Below are positions 11,021 to 23,776 of a DNA stretch of 64,000 nucleotides, in pieces. Position 1 is the first letter of the stretch; each line of letters starts with the position of its first letter. Position numbers and translations under genes: made by a program. A model generated the notes under the pieces. The model did not search any database and had not been told where the DNA came from. It saw only the letters and a list, made by a program, of their open reading frames with translations. The stretch is taken from contig CM040100.1 in the NCBI GenBank assembly GCA_022496805.1, positions 11,995,009-12,059,008 on the forward strand, given 5' to 3'. This stretch comes from Pohlia nutans. Its lineage: Eukaryota > Streptophyta > Bryopsida > Bryales > Mniaceae.

Positions 11021-11929
11021 GGGGACCAAAAAACTAAAGGGACTTACTTTGTAAAAATTATCTCGTGATGAAAAAAAGAAAAAAAGAAAAGACCGTTTGG
11101 AAAAAATAAAATAAAATTTGTGATTGTCTAACTAGTTGTGTCAAAAATAAAATGAAATTACGGTGTGTTTGTACGGTAATAGTAAATATTCGTAATAATT
11201 TATGAAATGTCAATAAATTAGCATGGTAGAACCCCTATTCAGTGTAGTTTGCTTAATTTTTGATATTTTAAGAAAGAAGGGACGGAGGGATTACTTTGTT
11301 TTATCACTATCACCGATATTGAAAATAGTATAGGCAAATTAGAATGACCAGAGTGTGAACCAGCCCTCATTGGTCACCTCAAACTTCAACTTCCAAGAAC
11401 GTGTGGCCGTTTTGCATGTGTGGCACCATATTTGGGTGCCAATTTTGAATCCTGTCTCAATTAGGTTAAGGCACCTAATTCCGTGCTGACTGCAATGGCA
11501 ATTTTTCGGCGCCATTCGAGCAATTCGTATAGACAATGCTTTTCGTCTCCGTCTCCACGACGCGCCGGGGCTGCCGCTGACCACGTCATAAACCTTCCCT
11601 GTCGCATTATTGCAACCTCTACCAGATTAGCAAACCCCGGTCAGTCAGTCATGCCAATTGATCGAGCTCTTGTATGGACGAGAGCCATGGCAGATTCATT
11701 TTGCCGATTCAGAATGCCATTGCCGACGATGGAATCGGGGTAGCCATTGCTACGGTCTCCAATTCTTCAACTCCGTAGGCAGGGCCTGTTGATTTGCGCA
11801 CCCGCAGTTGGATTCTACAGTGCGAAGTATTTTAGGTTAACACGCGCTTGCGAATTTTGCCAACGTTGGAGGTGAAGGTGCGTACAGTGCATTCTGTTTT
11901 TGCCTACAGTGCTTGTTTTGTTTCCGCAT
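11021..11929. other. Spacer, no supported gene
   Basis: A GC-richer patch at 11490-11760 contains overlapping short frames on both strands (86 and 81 residues), without recognisable motifs. It could be an untranslated exon or a decayed gene piece; I cannot support either. Confidence 0.4.
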
Positions 11930-13110
11930 CGAAGAACTATCGTGTTGCTGTTTTCATTTGGCATGGAATAATGCCGGATCTTGAAAATTTCGCAATGCAC
12001 TTCGCCATAGCCGAGTTTCTTTAAATTTGAAAATAATTTTGTAACTTGATATGCTTGATGAAATTCGCTACAGCTCTTATGGTTTCTTGTATGTACCGAT
12101 CAGCGTGTTCAAGATCTGCTGTAATGACTTCCATTGCCTGTTTTAAAGAATTCGTTAGTGCAGCTCATTTTCAGTTGTTTGTGGCCAATTTTATCTAGTA
12201 TCGGAGTGATAGTGTTGCTGTTTTCAATTGGTATGGAATAATGTCGGATCTTGGAAATTTCGCAATGCACTTCGCCGTAGCCGAGTTTCTTGAAATTTGA
12301 ATTTAAAGAATTTTGGAACTCGATGAAATTCGCTATAGCTCCTCTGGTTTCTTGTGGCTGTACTCTGAAATTCGCTACAGCTCTTCTGGTTTCTTGTATG
12401 TACCGAACAGCGTGTTCAAGATCTGCTGTAATGACTTCCATTGCCTGTCTTAAAGAACTCGTTAGTGCAGCTCATTTTCAGTTGTTTGTGGCCAATTTTA
12501 TCTAGCATCAGAGTGATAGTGTTGTTGTTTTTCAATTGGTACGTCTGTTGAGATCTTGACCTGATTTTGAAATTTCGTAATGCACTTGTGGCGCACTTCT
12601 TCATAGTCGAGTTTCTTGAAATTTGTGGAAATGAATTTAGCAACTCGGTCATTTTATTTTATTTTTATCAAATTCACTTCTGGTTTCTTGTGGCTGTACC
12701 ATGTCCAGTAATCGCTTTCATCGAGAACTCGTCAGTGCAGCGCACTTTTCAGTTGTTTGTGTCTAATTTGATTTTATCTAGCATCGGAGAATTGTGTGTG
12801 ATAGTGTTGGCTGTTCAGTTAGTACAAAGTGCTGGTTCTGTTGAGATCTTGGCCTGAATTTTCGCTTTCCAGTTGTGGCACACTTCGCCATGGCCGAGTT
12901 TCTTGAAATTGGAGCATTTGTGGAAAAGAATTTTGCAACTCGATCTTTTTGATCAAATTCGCTACTGATCTTTTGGTTTCTTGTATGAACCGATCTGCAT
13001 GTTCAAGATCTGCTGTAATCACTCCCATTTCCTGTCGCAGATGCTCGTCAATGCAGCTCACTTTTCTAATTGTTTGTGGGCAATTTTATCTAGTTTGATT
13101 TCTTGTATCA
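11930..13110. repeat. Degenerate array of ~300 bp units upstream of the glycosyltransferase gene
   Basis: The segment TTTCTTGTATG..CCGA..GTTCAAGATCTGCTGTAAT recurs at about 12085, 12390 and 12973, with a shorter relative near 12680, so the period is about 290-307 bp. Other landmarks recur with it: GAGTTTCTTGAAATT, CATTTTCAGTTGTTTGTG and CAATTTTATCTAG. Read on the minus strand each unit could give a peptide like VITADLEHADRYIQETRRAV, but the frames are broken between units. It could be duplicated untranslated exons, a remnant of a divergently transcribed gene, or non-coding repeats. Confidence 0.6.
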
Positions 13111-13474
13111 ATCCTATGTCTTCCACCAAACCTTCCGAACAGATAGGAGAATACAAGATTGAATTGTAACTGCTCAAGGACTTTAGATTCTATGTCACAT
13201 CGAATATATGTTATTGATTCATGTCGAACACGTTCGCTCTGTTTTAGGATGCTTCTGACCTCGTTGTGTGTGCAGGCACAAGCGATTGCCAAGCTAAAGC
13301 TGAACTACTACTGTCAGTAACTCTTTCGTGATTCCAGATCCAAGAGGACCTCCCAGACTCGAGAGCGGGATCTAGAGGCACGTTGATGTTATTGTTGCAA
13401 GTCTCGAATGCACTATGACGGGAGAATCAATTGGACTGTGCACATTTTCAGGGAGTCGGTAGAATATTTCCAAC

Positions 13475-16139
13475 ATGCCGCTACCTGGTCTAAGAAGAAG
13501 CAATTCACTACGGTCTAGGGAGCATCGCCGAATCTACAACAAGTACACTTTAGGTCTTCAGCTTCTCGGCCTTTCTATGATATGTATTAGTGTACTCGTA
13601 ACAATTTTCGAGCTATCGAACGACGGAAATTTGGGTGCGGGGAATGGATCCCACCAGATGATTGACCTAAGAATTGCAAGGGGCATGCAGTTGTCTACCT
13701 TGCATGGGAATCATCTTCGACGACAAGGTTTGAAGGAGAGCAATCAGCAAAAGGTTGGAAGTGTTGTAGTGACTGAAGGATCTCGAGTAGAAGTAGGGGC
13801 TAGTGTAGGACCCGTTTTCTTTTCTGAGAAAACTGGAAGTGCAGGTCAGAATGGGTTGTCCCGCACCTATGAATCCCCTACTTTTGGTCAACGGTTACTG
13901 AGATTCTTTGCATCATGGATTTCTTCTCCTGAGGTTAAACCTCAGCAAATGCTAGTTCATACAGACACCAATGAAGTGAATGTTGGCTGTGGGAACGATG
14001 AAGCCTTTTCTTCCCCAGACTTCGAAATTCCTAGAGTGTTCTCGAAGTGCTGGAAACCTCCAAAGCACTGTGCTACAGCTGAAGAGATGGGTGCTGTAGC
14101 AGCTGGCAACACAAGGGTTGCAAGTCTTCGAATACGTGAAAAGATCAAAACGTGGATGCTTGATCACGGAGCGGAAGTGGTGCGTAAACTAGATGGGAAG
14201 GAATTTTGTGAGCGCAAGTTTGTTATGGGACTTGCTGCTGAAGATGGATTTGGCAACAACATGTACAAATTGCTCGGTGCTGCGGGCCTTGCGCTCATGC
14301 TCAATCGTTCGCTCATTATAGGTACCTACCCTAATCGATGTCTGCTCTACCACTCCATGCTCATCAAACAGAAAACAAATTCTAATGAAAACTCTAGTGG
14401 GGACTTTGGGAGACTTTTCTGTTCATTTTGTGAACCAACAACCAATAGGACCGTTCAGCATCATCAATGTTAGACCTTCAATTCCATCCTTGCATTGTGA
14501 AAGAAATCCATGGTTTCGTTTGACGAATTTGTAATCACGTTGGTTGAAAAATTCAGATATTCTTCTCTTTCAATTACAGGATATACGGTAGGCTTCGTAG
14601 ATTTCTGGTCTTGGCAATGTATTGAAATGTATGCTTGCTGTAGGTGAGCGTGGAGCGAATACTCCATCCTATATTGGTGATCCCAACAACATTGTCCTTC
14701 CCTTTGGAGACTATTTAATATACTCCAACCAATCTTTCAGTATGTACGAAGTGAAGCGTCTGTGGGCTTTGCATGATTGTGCTGGAGATCATAGTCGTCC
14801 CATGACGATGCGTGTTGATGACATTGAACATGGACCTGGGCGGTCGAAGTCTCTGTGCGATGATTGGACAACTATTCCGAACACTGTGTTGTGGTTCAAG
14901 GGCACGATGGACACAGTTGGCCTGCAGTTTTTACTTAAAAATAAGAACGCAGCAATGCGTTCAGCGGCTGCGGCAGTCTTAGGCAACCCCGCGTTTCCGA
15001 GTTCACGCCCAAATACTTTTGGTGAACTCCTTCGAGCATTTGTGACTCCCAGTCCGGATATCCAAGCAGCTGTGGAGTGGGCATTGAAGGGAGGGTCAGA
15101 GCCAGACTTCGCCATCCATCTTCGTTTACGCCATAACCGTAGTTTAGAGTCACCGACGGCTGCGTCAGCTTGTCTTGTTCACATCGTGCAGGGGATGCAA
15201 CAAATGCCTATGTACATATCCTCACCTTTTTTGCATGTTGAAGTTGATGATCAATATTTTCTGTTCATGTGCCTTCTAGACGATGATGAAATGAAGATGT
15301 TTGTCAATGTCTAGTAGAAATTCTTTACGTGATGACATGTAATTAGGGATCACATTGACCTAATAAAATTTCTGCTGGCCATTATCAACCTACTTTGAAA
15401 TCGGCGGTTTTGAAGTACCATCCCTCATCTCAATAAACCTCTACATGGTCTTGGCAGGAAGAAGCAAAGGGTGGTGATCATTTCAGACACTCCAGAAGTA
15501 TTCAGCGACCTCAATCATCAGTTGGAGGAGGATGCAGAATTGATTCGTTTTGACTATAAGGAATACTTGAACACGTTCAAGAATTTGAGTGTGGTGATGA
15601 GCTTAAATTACGGTCAACCTCCTCGGAGCAAACTGCGGGATTGGGGAGAGATGCCGCGCTGGGTGTCCCTGGTAGATTTTTTCCTAGCTTCTCGTGCAAG
15701 AGTGGCGGTCATCTCTGCAGCCAGTGAGAGAATCTGTACGACGTATGCACAGCTGGTCGGCTCTCTAGCTGCAGCTTCTACTCTTTCTGATACTGATGAC
15801 GATGCACAACTCCCTTGTGCCCTGTACAGCAGTTTTCAGCGTGACTTGGTAGCTCATGGGTTGATGAAACAGTCCGGTTGGGGACACGCTTGGCGAACTT
15901 TCGGTGGGAGGCTGGGTTGTAAGAACCAACCCCGGCAGTGTGCAAAAACGCCTCTGCTCCCTTACGCTTGGTGGGACGCTCCATGGCAGTCTCCAACCAG
16001 CCGTGATATTCGCATCATGCGCAACATGGGCATCGACTTAGACGAGGTGGGAAACATTGCAGAGAGTACTCTAGAGGGTTTTTGTGAATTTCATCTAAAA
16101 CTAAAGCCAACTGTATATAATTCTAAACTTCCCGCCTAA
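13475..16139 (+). CDS. Golgi-type fucosyltransferase-like protein (putative)
   Basis: Three exons: 13475-14321, 14644-15211, 15458-16139 (introns phase 1 and 2, GT..AG), 698 residues. Residues 1-25 are basic and 26-47 form one membrane segment (LGLQLLGLSMICISVLVTIF), the layout of a type II Golgi enzyme. A stem follows to about residue 190. The lumenal part has EDGFGNNMYKLLGAAGLALM (256-275), resembling the G-x-GN motif near the donor site of fucosyltransferases, and a later block VVIISDTPEVF then VDFFLASRARVAVISAASER and TYAQL, like the C-terminal GDP-fucose region (a secretory lectin-free fold with LASR..S..TYAQL). It would transfer a sugar onto wall polysaccharide or glycoprotein. Assignment to a precise family (GT37, GT65-type) is not secure; it may be a plant-specific uncharacterised group. 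Confidence 0.6.
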
Positions 16140-16381
16140 ATAATTTTTGCATACTTCTCGCTTAAAAGAGTCTAATTATGTCAGTCTTTCCTGGACTTTT
16201 CCTTTTCCTCTTGAATTTTAGAGATTGTTGCAACCACCAACACCAATAGTCTACTCTCTAATATTCTAGGTGAACTTGTCATCGTTGTGCATGCACTTAG
16301 TTACTAAGGAGGCACTTAACTGGAACTCATCCCAGTTGTTTGCAGTCTAACAAAAATAACATCAATTGGGAGGACACATGA
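16140..16381. other. 3' flank of the glycosyltransferase gene
   Basis: AT-rich sequence, nothing distinct seen. Confidence 0.4.
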
Positions 16382-16528
16382 CATTCAGTAGCCTTCATGC
16401 CCTCTGCTCATCTCCTTGGGACTCCACCTATCCAATTAGCTACTGTAATGATGAAGTCTTGTTCGGTGTGGAATATGCTGCATCATCTACTGTAGGACCA
16501 AGGCAAAGCCATTGCATGCTACTGAATG
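16382..16528 (+). mobile_element. CATTCAGTAGC-ended MITE, copy A
   Basis: Inverted ends CATTCAGTAGCCTTCATGC and ..GCATGCTACTGAATG. The ~150-160 bp body recurs at 18089-18250 (inverted) and 33379-33540. Target duplication is not clear here. Superfamily not assigned. Confidence 0.65.
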
Positions 16529-18088
16529 GCATGCTCTGAATATTGACTTGGTTCAGATTTAATATTCTACTGGATACATTGATTCATCTACACATGTTTT
16601 CCTGAGGCAGTGATAGATAGGGTCAAGTGTACCAGTTTTGAGTAGAGAATTTACCACATGTGATTGTCAAAGATCAGTCAGTGGACAGTCTGGAGTGTGA
16701 GGAATAAGTTTGAACAGGAAAAGAACAGCTTGATGTAGGTAGCGACATTATAACAAACATGGACCTAGTCCCAACTCCATCAATCTCTGTATGCACTGTA
16801 TCTATGTCAAGTGCATTGGAGTGTGTGTTTCTAGATGAGTCAGAGCACACATCCCGTGACAAAGTGGTTCTACTTGTTATGATCTGAAGTGATATTTCAA
16901 TCTAAGTCAGCTCTGGTAATAGAAAATAAGTGCTACATGTACGGCTACTCTAGTGGCCCATTGTTCTTTTTCCCTTTTCAATTCCTAGCTTTTGTGAGGT
17001 CTACTTCTCAAGTAGGAACATCACATGAATTACTACTATTGTCGTACAAAAGTACCATCCATCACATGATGGATGGAACATAATTTTAGTACATTATCAA
17101 CCCAAAAAAATTAAAAGGTGTAAAGAATCTTACATTTGATAAAATAAATGTCATGTTTATAAATTGGAACCGTACGTCTCCGAGATCCATTGCATCCTTT
17201 GACGTCGTATTATAGCATCACAGGATATCAAACCACAACTTGGAAGTAGAAGTTGGACAATGGCATAACATACCAAGAGAATCAATGCTTTGTCAATATT
17301 GATAATAAATAATTCTTTATGTTTTTGTAAGGATTGAATAGAAATTGGATAGCGTTTAAATCTGAAACATACTTTAAAATATGTAAAGATATCCCAACCA
17401 AATGTCAATAATAAAGATTAATTTTGAAATATGTGGGTTTTGAAACAAATACACACTACATTCAATTATTGATAGAGTAAATAATTGACTTGTGTCAAAA
17501 ATTACTATAAATTATTTTATGTATGTGTATTCAAGTATCGAATTCAGCCGTCAAGGTTAGCGTTTCATGTTGAACAATAATTATATTTTTCAAATGCTGT
17601 GAGTATTCTTTAAAATTTGGTGGATATTTTCAAACATTCTCTTTTTCACCACAGAAAATAGAGTTTTTTGATAAAATAATTTCCTACTTCTCATTTTATA
17701 ATATTTTTTTGCTGATCGTAATAGTTGGGTGCGGTAATGCACACTTTAAAAAAATAGAAATCAATGTTTCTCATAGATGTGTCATATCTAATCATAAATT
17801 TAGCATAGCAAGATGTAGTATTGTAAATTTAAATTTTGACATATACAGCTTGCAATTACATCCAACAACCACCTTCAGTTCATACGGCCAATAAAATTGT
17901 AACTTTTCATTCCCACGGAATTAGAAGTCAAGACTACTATCATCATAAGCGCATTCAAAATTAAGTTGAATAAATACAAAAATATTTGGATATGGAAACA
18001 TAATGACCCGAGATACACCCCATTTGCTATGTCTACATTAGATCTTAAACTTAAAAGAAAAATCAACAAATTTACACCGCAAATATAA
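16529..18088. other. Spacer, no supported gene
   Basis: AT-rich. Short frames (60-83 residues) show no motifs and poor composition for coding. Confidence 0.5.
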
Positions 18089-18250
18089 CACTCAGTAGCA
18101 TGCATAGTCTATGCCTTAGCTCTACATTATTTGGTGTGGAATATTCCACACGCAACAATACTTCATCATTAGCTAAGTGGACAGGAGGAGGCTCAAGATG
18201 ATGAGCACATTGCATGAAGGAAAGGCAGTGAGCATGAAAGCTACTGAATG
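18089..18250 (-). mobile_element. CATTCAGTAGC-ended MITE, copy B
   Basis: Starts CACTCAGTAGCATGCATAG and ends ..GCTACTGAATG; inverted relative to copy A and sharing internal blocks such as GTGGAATATTCCACA and GGAAAGGCAGTGAGCATG. Confidence 0.65.
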
Positions 18251-18289
18251 TTATGAATATTGATTGTTTTCTTAAATTTAGCGCGTCTA

Positions 18290-18509
18290 AGGTAGGAGCA
18301 CTCAATTTCAACATAGTACCCAATGCCGATAATCTCTACACATGGCTTTCATTTTAGAACGCAAATCTAGGTAGACCATAGATGACTTATCGTTTTGATC
18401 AACAAACAATAAAGGCTCTATGACGTGTTTAGATTTGCGTTCTAAAATGAAAGCCATGTGTAGAAATTATCGACATCGGGTACTATGTTGGAATTGGGTG
18501 CTCCTACCT
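18290..18509. mobile_element. TA-flanked fold-back MITE (long hairpin)
   Basis: Two arms of about 85 bases, AGGTAGGAGCACTCAATTTC.. and its inverse, separated by a ~50-base loop, with TA on each side (18288-18289, 18510-18511). Arm identity is roughly 90 percent. The first bases AGGTA are shared with the TA-flanked elements at 27995 and 34935. Its transcript would fold into a microRNA-like stem. Confidence 0.75.
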
Positions 18510-18511
18510 TA

Positions 18512-19220
18512 GTGGTTGAATGAAATTGGAGGTGGGAATGGAATAAGGTCCTTCTACGTAGTTGGAATCAAATACAAAATGATTACTTTTAGGTAGATCA
18601 GATTGGAAGAGCTGCCAATTCGTTCATTTTGTTGGGAGGCAACCAATGCAAGGGAGGCCCAAAGATTTTGCAACTGCCAATGCAGATGAGATTTTCACTT
18701 GTGGGTCACAGTGGCCCTCTTTCCTGTAAATATATTTGCATCCAATGGCAGAGGGACACGTCAGAAACGCCCACACACATATCCTTAATTATTAGCCACA
18801 AACTTGTTCCAGGTTCTCACTTCCCTGCACGCATGGTACTTCACTCTTTAGATTGCCTTTTTCTTAATTAACCCTTGAAAGTCCTTTTGGGATCTTAAAA
18901 ATGATTTTCCAAAATAAGTAGAATCAAATTATGGAAATTATAACATTTCATAGTGCATATTATTCTAAATTCATTACAAAAATATTTAATTATTATTTTT
19001 TAATTTGGGATTTTTAATTGAATTTCAAAAGAAAACCTTAAAATATTAATTAAGAATATTTAATTTTAAAAAATGATAAATCCAATGGTAGAGATGTGAT
19101 CTACACATTGACATTTACAACTTTGCTTTGTATGTCAACTACACTTCCGTTATTCATCGAACATTTTATAACGCATTTTTGAAATCAACTGATGGTTTGG
19201 AGCTCAAATGGTTAAATGAA
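18512..19220. other. Spacer; one possible lone piggyBac-like end
   Basis: TTAACCCTTGAAAGTCC at 18868 looks like one end of a TTAA element, but no matching right end was found. No gene supported. Confidence 0.4.
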
Positions 19221-19341
19221 ACAATGAACAAAAAGGTCCTGGCGGGGTGGGTTTGTATTTTATTTGTTCTCTGTGCAGTAAAGGGCTCCCTTTATTTGTT
19301 TCAAAAAAAAAAAAAAAAAAAAAAAAACAATGAACAAAAAG
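19221..19341 (+). mobile_element. Short 5'-truncated retroposed fragment with poly(A) and target duplication
   Basis: ACAATGAACAAAAAG occurs at 19221-19235 and again at 19327-19341. Between them lie about 67 bases (GTCCTGGCGGGGTGGG.. to ..TTTATTTGTTTC) and an uninterrupted A tract of about 24. A perfect 15-base duplication around an A-tailed fragment is the mark of LINE-driven target-primed insertion. The TTTGTTTC-A(n) tail resembles the tail of the LINE at 48391-50940. Confidence 0.8.
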
Positions 19342-19949
19342 AATAGCATATGTTTTTTCTTACTTTAGGGAACTGTATGCAATGGATAAATTTTCAGTGG
19401 AATATAAATGTAGGACCTACTCAAAAATGCTAGAAAAACATGACATCCAATTTGGCCGATATCTTCGGGTCTTTCATGAACGAATTCTATACATAATTAC
19501 AAGAATTTTTAAAATTGGATTTCAATATCTATGACATGGATACATAATGGAAATTCAAATTATTTCATTATTGTAAATGATTAGAAATTACCAAATTATG
19601 CTACACGTATCCATGTAGCATACATATTAAAAAAACAATTATTGTTTGAGTACATAGCATTGTTTAGTATGTCAAAATGTTCTCATACAAAAAAGGCAAG
19701 ATATTTTATGAGTTGTCAAAACTCAATATCAAGTAAATAAGTTTATTAGGTGTACCAAAACCTAGATAGACTTGCATGTTCAAGGTTAGCTTAAATTTTG
19801 AATCAAGGCCAATTTTGCCTTTGGACCTTGACATCTATTTCTTCCATTGGTAAAGAAGTTGGGGTGAACTAATAATAGGAGTGAAGGCCATCTCAAGCCC
19901 AATTTTTAAATCACCAAATTACCATTGGTCATTTTGTGGCGGCCTCGGC

Positions 19950-20155
19950 TGGACCGTTGGAAGCATTGAACAAGGTTTGAAGCATTGGAAGCATTGACCG
20001 TTGGAAGCAATGAACAATAGCTAAACAACTGGATGCATTGAATAATAGTTGGACCGTTGGATGCATTAAAACGATTAGACCGTTGGAAGCAATGAACAAC
20101 ATTTGGACCATTGGATGCATTGAATAATAGTTGGACCGTTGCAAGCATTGAACAC
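19950..20155. repeat. Minisatellite, ~27-29 bp unit
   Basis: Diverged tandem copies around the motif GGACCGTTGGATGCATTGAA, about seven units. The translated frames on the minus strand are simply the repeat. Confidence 0.75.
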
Positions 20156-22402
20156 GCCAAAGACGGTTTGGCGTGACGGCCTCCCTAGCAAAGCCATACC
20201 ATTGGCTTTCTAACAAGATTTTTTAAGAAGGTCCTTTCAATAGGGAGCCCCAACACGGTAAGATGGTGAGTCCATCTAGCGACTCTCCATACTTTGGTTG
20301 ACCACTATTACATTGACCATAGGTCAAAGAGAAAAAGTTGTAGGAAAAATGCAACCATCCAAAGGGAAGAAAACAATCTCTCAAGGTTATGAGGAAGTTT
20401 TGTGGAAGTAGGAGTAGAGATGCCAAGATGGATGAAGAGTAGTAGGTGGGGATCACAAATTGGAAATCCAACGAGGGCCTATTTAGAGGGCCAGTAAATT
20501 GCTAAATGGCGAGTACCAGAGACTCATGGGTGGCGATGCCCTCATCGCCGGTTCACACTGATCACTTGCACGTGCGTACGTCAGGAATCTGTGTTAGATG
20601 AGTAACAACTACAATGTGCATTAGTTAAAAAGAATTAAAATGACCTAAAGCATGCAAGAAATGTGCTTCTACACCAACACATTTGCCTTAGCCAAAAGCA
20701 GAAAGAGACAAAGCTCCATTAGGTTCTTTAGTCCTTGTAAGCTGTACCTAGCAATAAGAATCGTTGCATGAGAATCGTTGTAGCGGATTCTATAATATTG
20801 AACATGCCAGGTAGTTCGTTACCTAAAGAATGATGGTGGAGAGTTGGAAGTCCACAACACCCCCCTCAAGAATCACATGTTCTGATATCTTTTTATCTTT
20901 CATGCAATGAAAGCAAAAGGGTGAGCCCTTGCAAGGGCTAAAGAACCTTATGTCTGACACCACAAGAAATTATATATTATTTTTGAAATCTACCTAATTA
21001 CATTCCAGGAACGCAACGCAAGTGCAACAACTTCTTGGTGTGCATGGCCCATCATGCAATGACCGTTTCAAACTCCACAGTGCCGGCAGCTGCCCTTAAG
21101 TTAACTTACACAGGAGCCGCAGGAGACGCTCTAAGTTACCAATGGACATAGGGCCACGTGGCAGTCAAATGCAATACAGAATTCCACGTGTCACTCCCGG
21201 ACTGGTTACACAACATTAAAGAATTCTGCATGGAAGCATGAGAGGATAAATGAATCATTTTCAACAGAGACTCATCTGACTGACAGCCGCAACCCCCCAT
21301 AAGTCCATAACATGATATTATTTTTAATATAAATAAATAAATTTAAAAAATGCATGATTCAGAATATCCTGACAATGGCTGCCCTGGGTGGGTAACTGGT
21401 GAGCCCTATCTTGTGGTACAGGTGTGGAGAGTTGAAAATTGCCCATCATGCTTATCCAGTAACTGAATACCAGAATCTGTAACTACTGTACAGTGTACAC
21501 AACCATAAGGACTATCCACATTTGCCACCTCATCCCCCTCAGATACTATTATTTTCTGGGAGAGGCCGGTACCAAAATACATGGAATATACATGGCATTC
21601 TTTCATTTACTTGGAAAAGTGAATCTAAGTGAAGATTCTCTTTTGATTCAGTTTCCAAAACATTTGAAGAAATTTGGGCTTGCAGAAGGCCCTCAAAATG
21701 TCCACTTTTTTGCCCATAGTGTTCATGAGCTGCCATGTCCGAATTATCAGACGATGCTACAGTGAAATTGATATAATGAAGGAAAAAAAAATAGAAAAAA
21801 AAAACAAGAGAAAGGCCCCCAATTGGGCTCGCCGCAGCGCTTGTTGACGTCTACAGCGCAATGGCGGGGCCATGTACAAAGTTTAAAACTACAAAAAATA
21901 AAAAATAAATAAAAAATAAAAATTGCAACGCGTGCACGCATCAATAGGCGTTGTCTTTTTTTTGTAATTTTTTGTAATAATTAATTACTTTATTTAAAAA
22001 GCACTGAACAGCAGTGCCGGTTGGCATTGCAGCGGACCCAAAGGATGTATTTTTCATGTTTTTGCATGCCTCTCCTTTTGCAACTTTCCAAAGGACTCGG
22101 GGCCTTCTACAACCCCATATTTGTTCTAATGGGGTGCTCCGTTGCACTGCTATGGTATGCTATAGTGCTAAGGCAGCTCAAGAATGTTATTACAAAAGTT
22201 CCATTCATTACTCAATTCACAAGCCTGAGGTGTAAGGAAGATATTGTTTGCCAAATGGGATGGCATTCAATCAGCCTGTTGGCACATTAGTGGTTTTAGG
22301 TTTAGCTCGATCTAGGTATCTACCGATCTCGCCGGATATATCTCGTCTGATTTTTGAATGACCTTTAGAGTGCAATCCAGAGTGCTAGTGGAGATGCTCT
22401 AA
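20156..22402. other. Spacer with a dispersed ~240 bp repeat
   Basis: The block 20700-20960 (AGAATCGTTGTAGCGGATTC.. to ..AAGAACCTTATG) recurs at 25820-26060. It contains CCTCAAGAATCACATGTT, reminiscent of an LTR interior, but no paired LTR, primer site or gag/pol coding is seen. Frames at 22014-22290 were examined and not supported as genes. Confidence 0.5.
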
Positions 22403-22773
22403 GGGCCGCTTCACACTATGGCCGTCCAAGTTGAGAGGCCGTGGGATTGAGTGGCCAAAATTTGTTGAGAGTTCAAAGAAATGGCTGAAAATATGCAACA
22501 AAAATATAGTTCTTATTATTTATGAAAAATAAAATAAAATCAACGGCCTCTCAATCATAGTTTGGGTTTCCATTCCTGTTTAATCCAAACTTCCTTCGAC
22601 AGTCCGTCGCCTTAGTCAAAAAGTGCTGCCATGTAAGCATTTTTGGAAATCGACGGCTTTTGAACTTTGACCTCTAGTGTGAAGAGTCGAGATGCCAAAT
22701 TCTTTCGTTTCTTGCAATCTGATTGGTGGAAATCAACGACCTCTCGACCTTCGGCCATAATGTGAAGCGGCCG
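22403..22773 (+). mobile_element. PIF/Harbinger-type MITE, copy 2
   Basis: Begins GGGCCGCTTCACACTATGGC, ends in the inverse, with TAA at 22400-22402 and 22774-22776. The interior is inverted relative to copies 1 and 3. Confidence 0.85.
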
Positions 22774-23050
22774 TAAGGCACCGGTGTTCAGTTGTTACAT
22801 GCAGGGACGCAGAGTTGAAGCTTTAACTTTATGCTTCTCATGGCTGCAGAGTCCAGATCCAGTGTAAGTTATTACAAATATCTATTATGGAATGAAGTAA
22901 CGGAAGCCGCCTCTGTGAACTTGACATGTAGCCTGCCAAAGTCAGTCAGTGTGGTTTGGCCGCTAGTCCAATCCCGTACCCCATCTGATGAGCAATCTCG
23001 GTACAGTAAGTTATATTGAAAAAATCCAGCTTAGAGCATGCGCACTTTAC

Positions 23051-23451
23051 GCATGCATCCACCCTTGACTCTGGAAATTGGATGTAACACGATAATATCT
23101 TTGTTTTTGCGGGGCGGGTGAGAGCCATGCCTTTTGGGCCAAAATATAATGTCGTTTCTATAGTCCATATACACTCCCTCTGTAGCTAATTCAAGGAAGG
23201 GCTCGGTATTCTAGATTGATGAACAATAATGATTACCCATGTATGTATCCATCTTTGACTCTGGAAGTTGGATGTAACATGATAATATCTTAATATTTAA
23301 TGTTGTTTTTGCGGGGCGGGTGAGAACCATGCCTTTTGGGCCAAAATATAATGTCGTTTCTATAGTCCAAATACAGTCCCTCTGTAGCTAATTCAAGGAA
23401 GGGCTCGATATTCTAGATTGATGAACAATAATGATTATCCATGTATAATGA
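23051..23451. repeat. Tandem duplication of a ~190-200 bp block
   Basis: Unit 1 (23051-23240) and unit 2 (23241-23451) are nearly identical, each containing TTGCGGGGCGGGTGAG and TTTTGGGCCAAAATATAATG. Unit 2 carries a short insertion (TTAATATTTAATG). The high identity suggests a recent duplication. Confidence 0.85.
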
Positions 23452-23483
23452 TTGTGATTGGATCACGCACTTTATAAAGTGAG

Positions 23484-23620
23484 AGCGGGTCCTTTAAAGA
23501 CATTGGTCTTGGTTTGAGGAAGTGGCAAGCCCGTCCAACCCGTCAAGCACCCGTTCTCTAATTCAAAGCAAGAACTAAAATTAGTTTATTCCTTCTTGTG
23601 AGAACATGCACTCACTCTTC
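23484..23620 (+). repeat. Dispersed repeat (GAGAGCGGGTC family), copy 1
   Basis: The block from GAGAGCGGGTCC through CTTGGTTTGAGGAAGTGG to AGTTTATTCC recurs at about 25595-25715 in the same orientation and, with both orientations facing, at 36880-37400. Copies 1 and 2 flank the 1.4 kb palindrome as imperfect direct repeats. Confidence 0.55.
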
Positions 23621-23776
23621 ATGAGGACTAAGGCTCCTTTTTTTAACGGTTCAAAGGTGTGCAAAAGATAGTTTTTGACACCAAATCTTGGGAGTGATTA
23701 TTTGGTTGTTTTTTGGAATTGAAAGGAGAAAGGTGCGCATGCTCTTACTTGAGTGATTGTTAATCAATCCATCTTC

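Noticed and set aside
13086..13292. Minus-strand gene continuing into the 12-13 kb repeat units
   Set aside because: Frames are interrupted by stops between units and no consistent splice set could be built.
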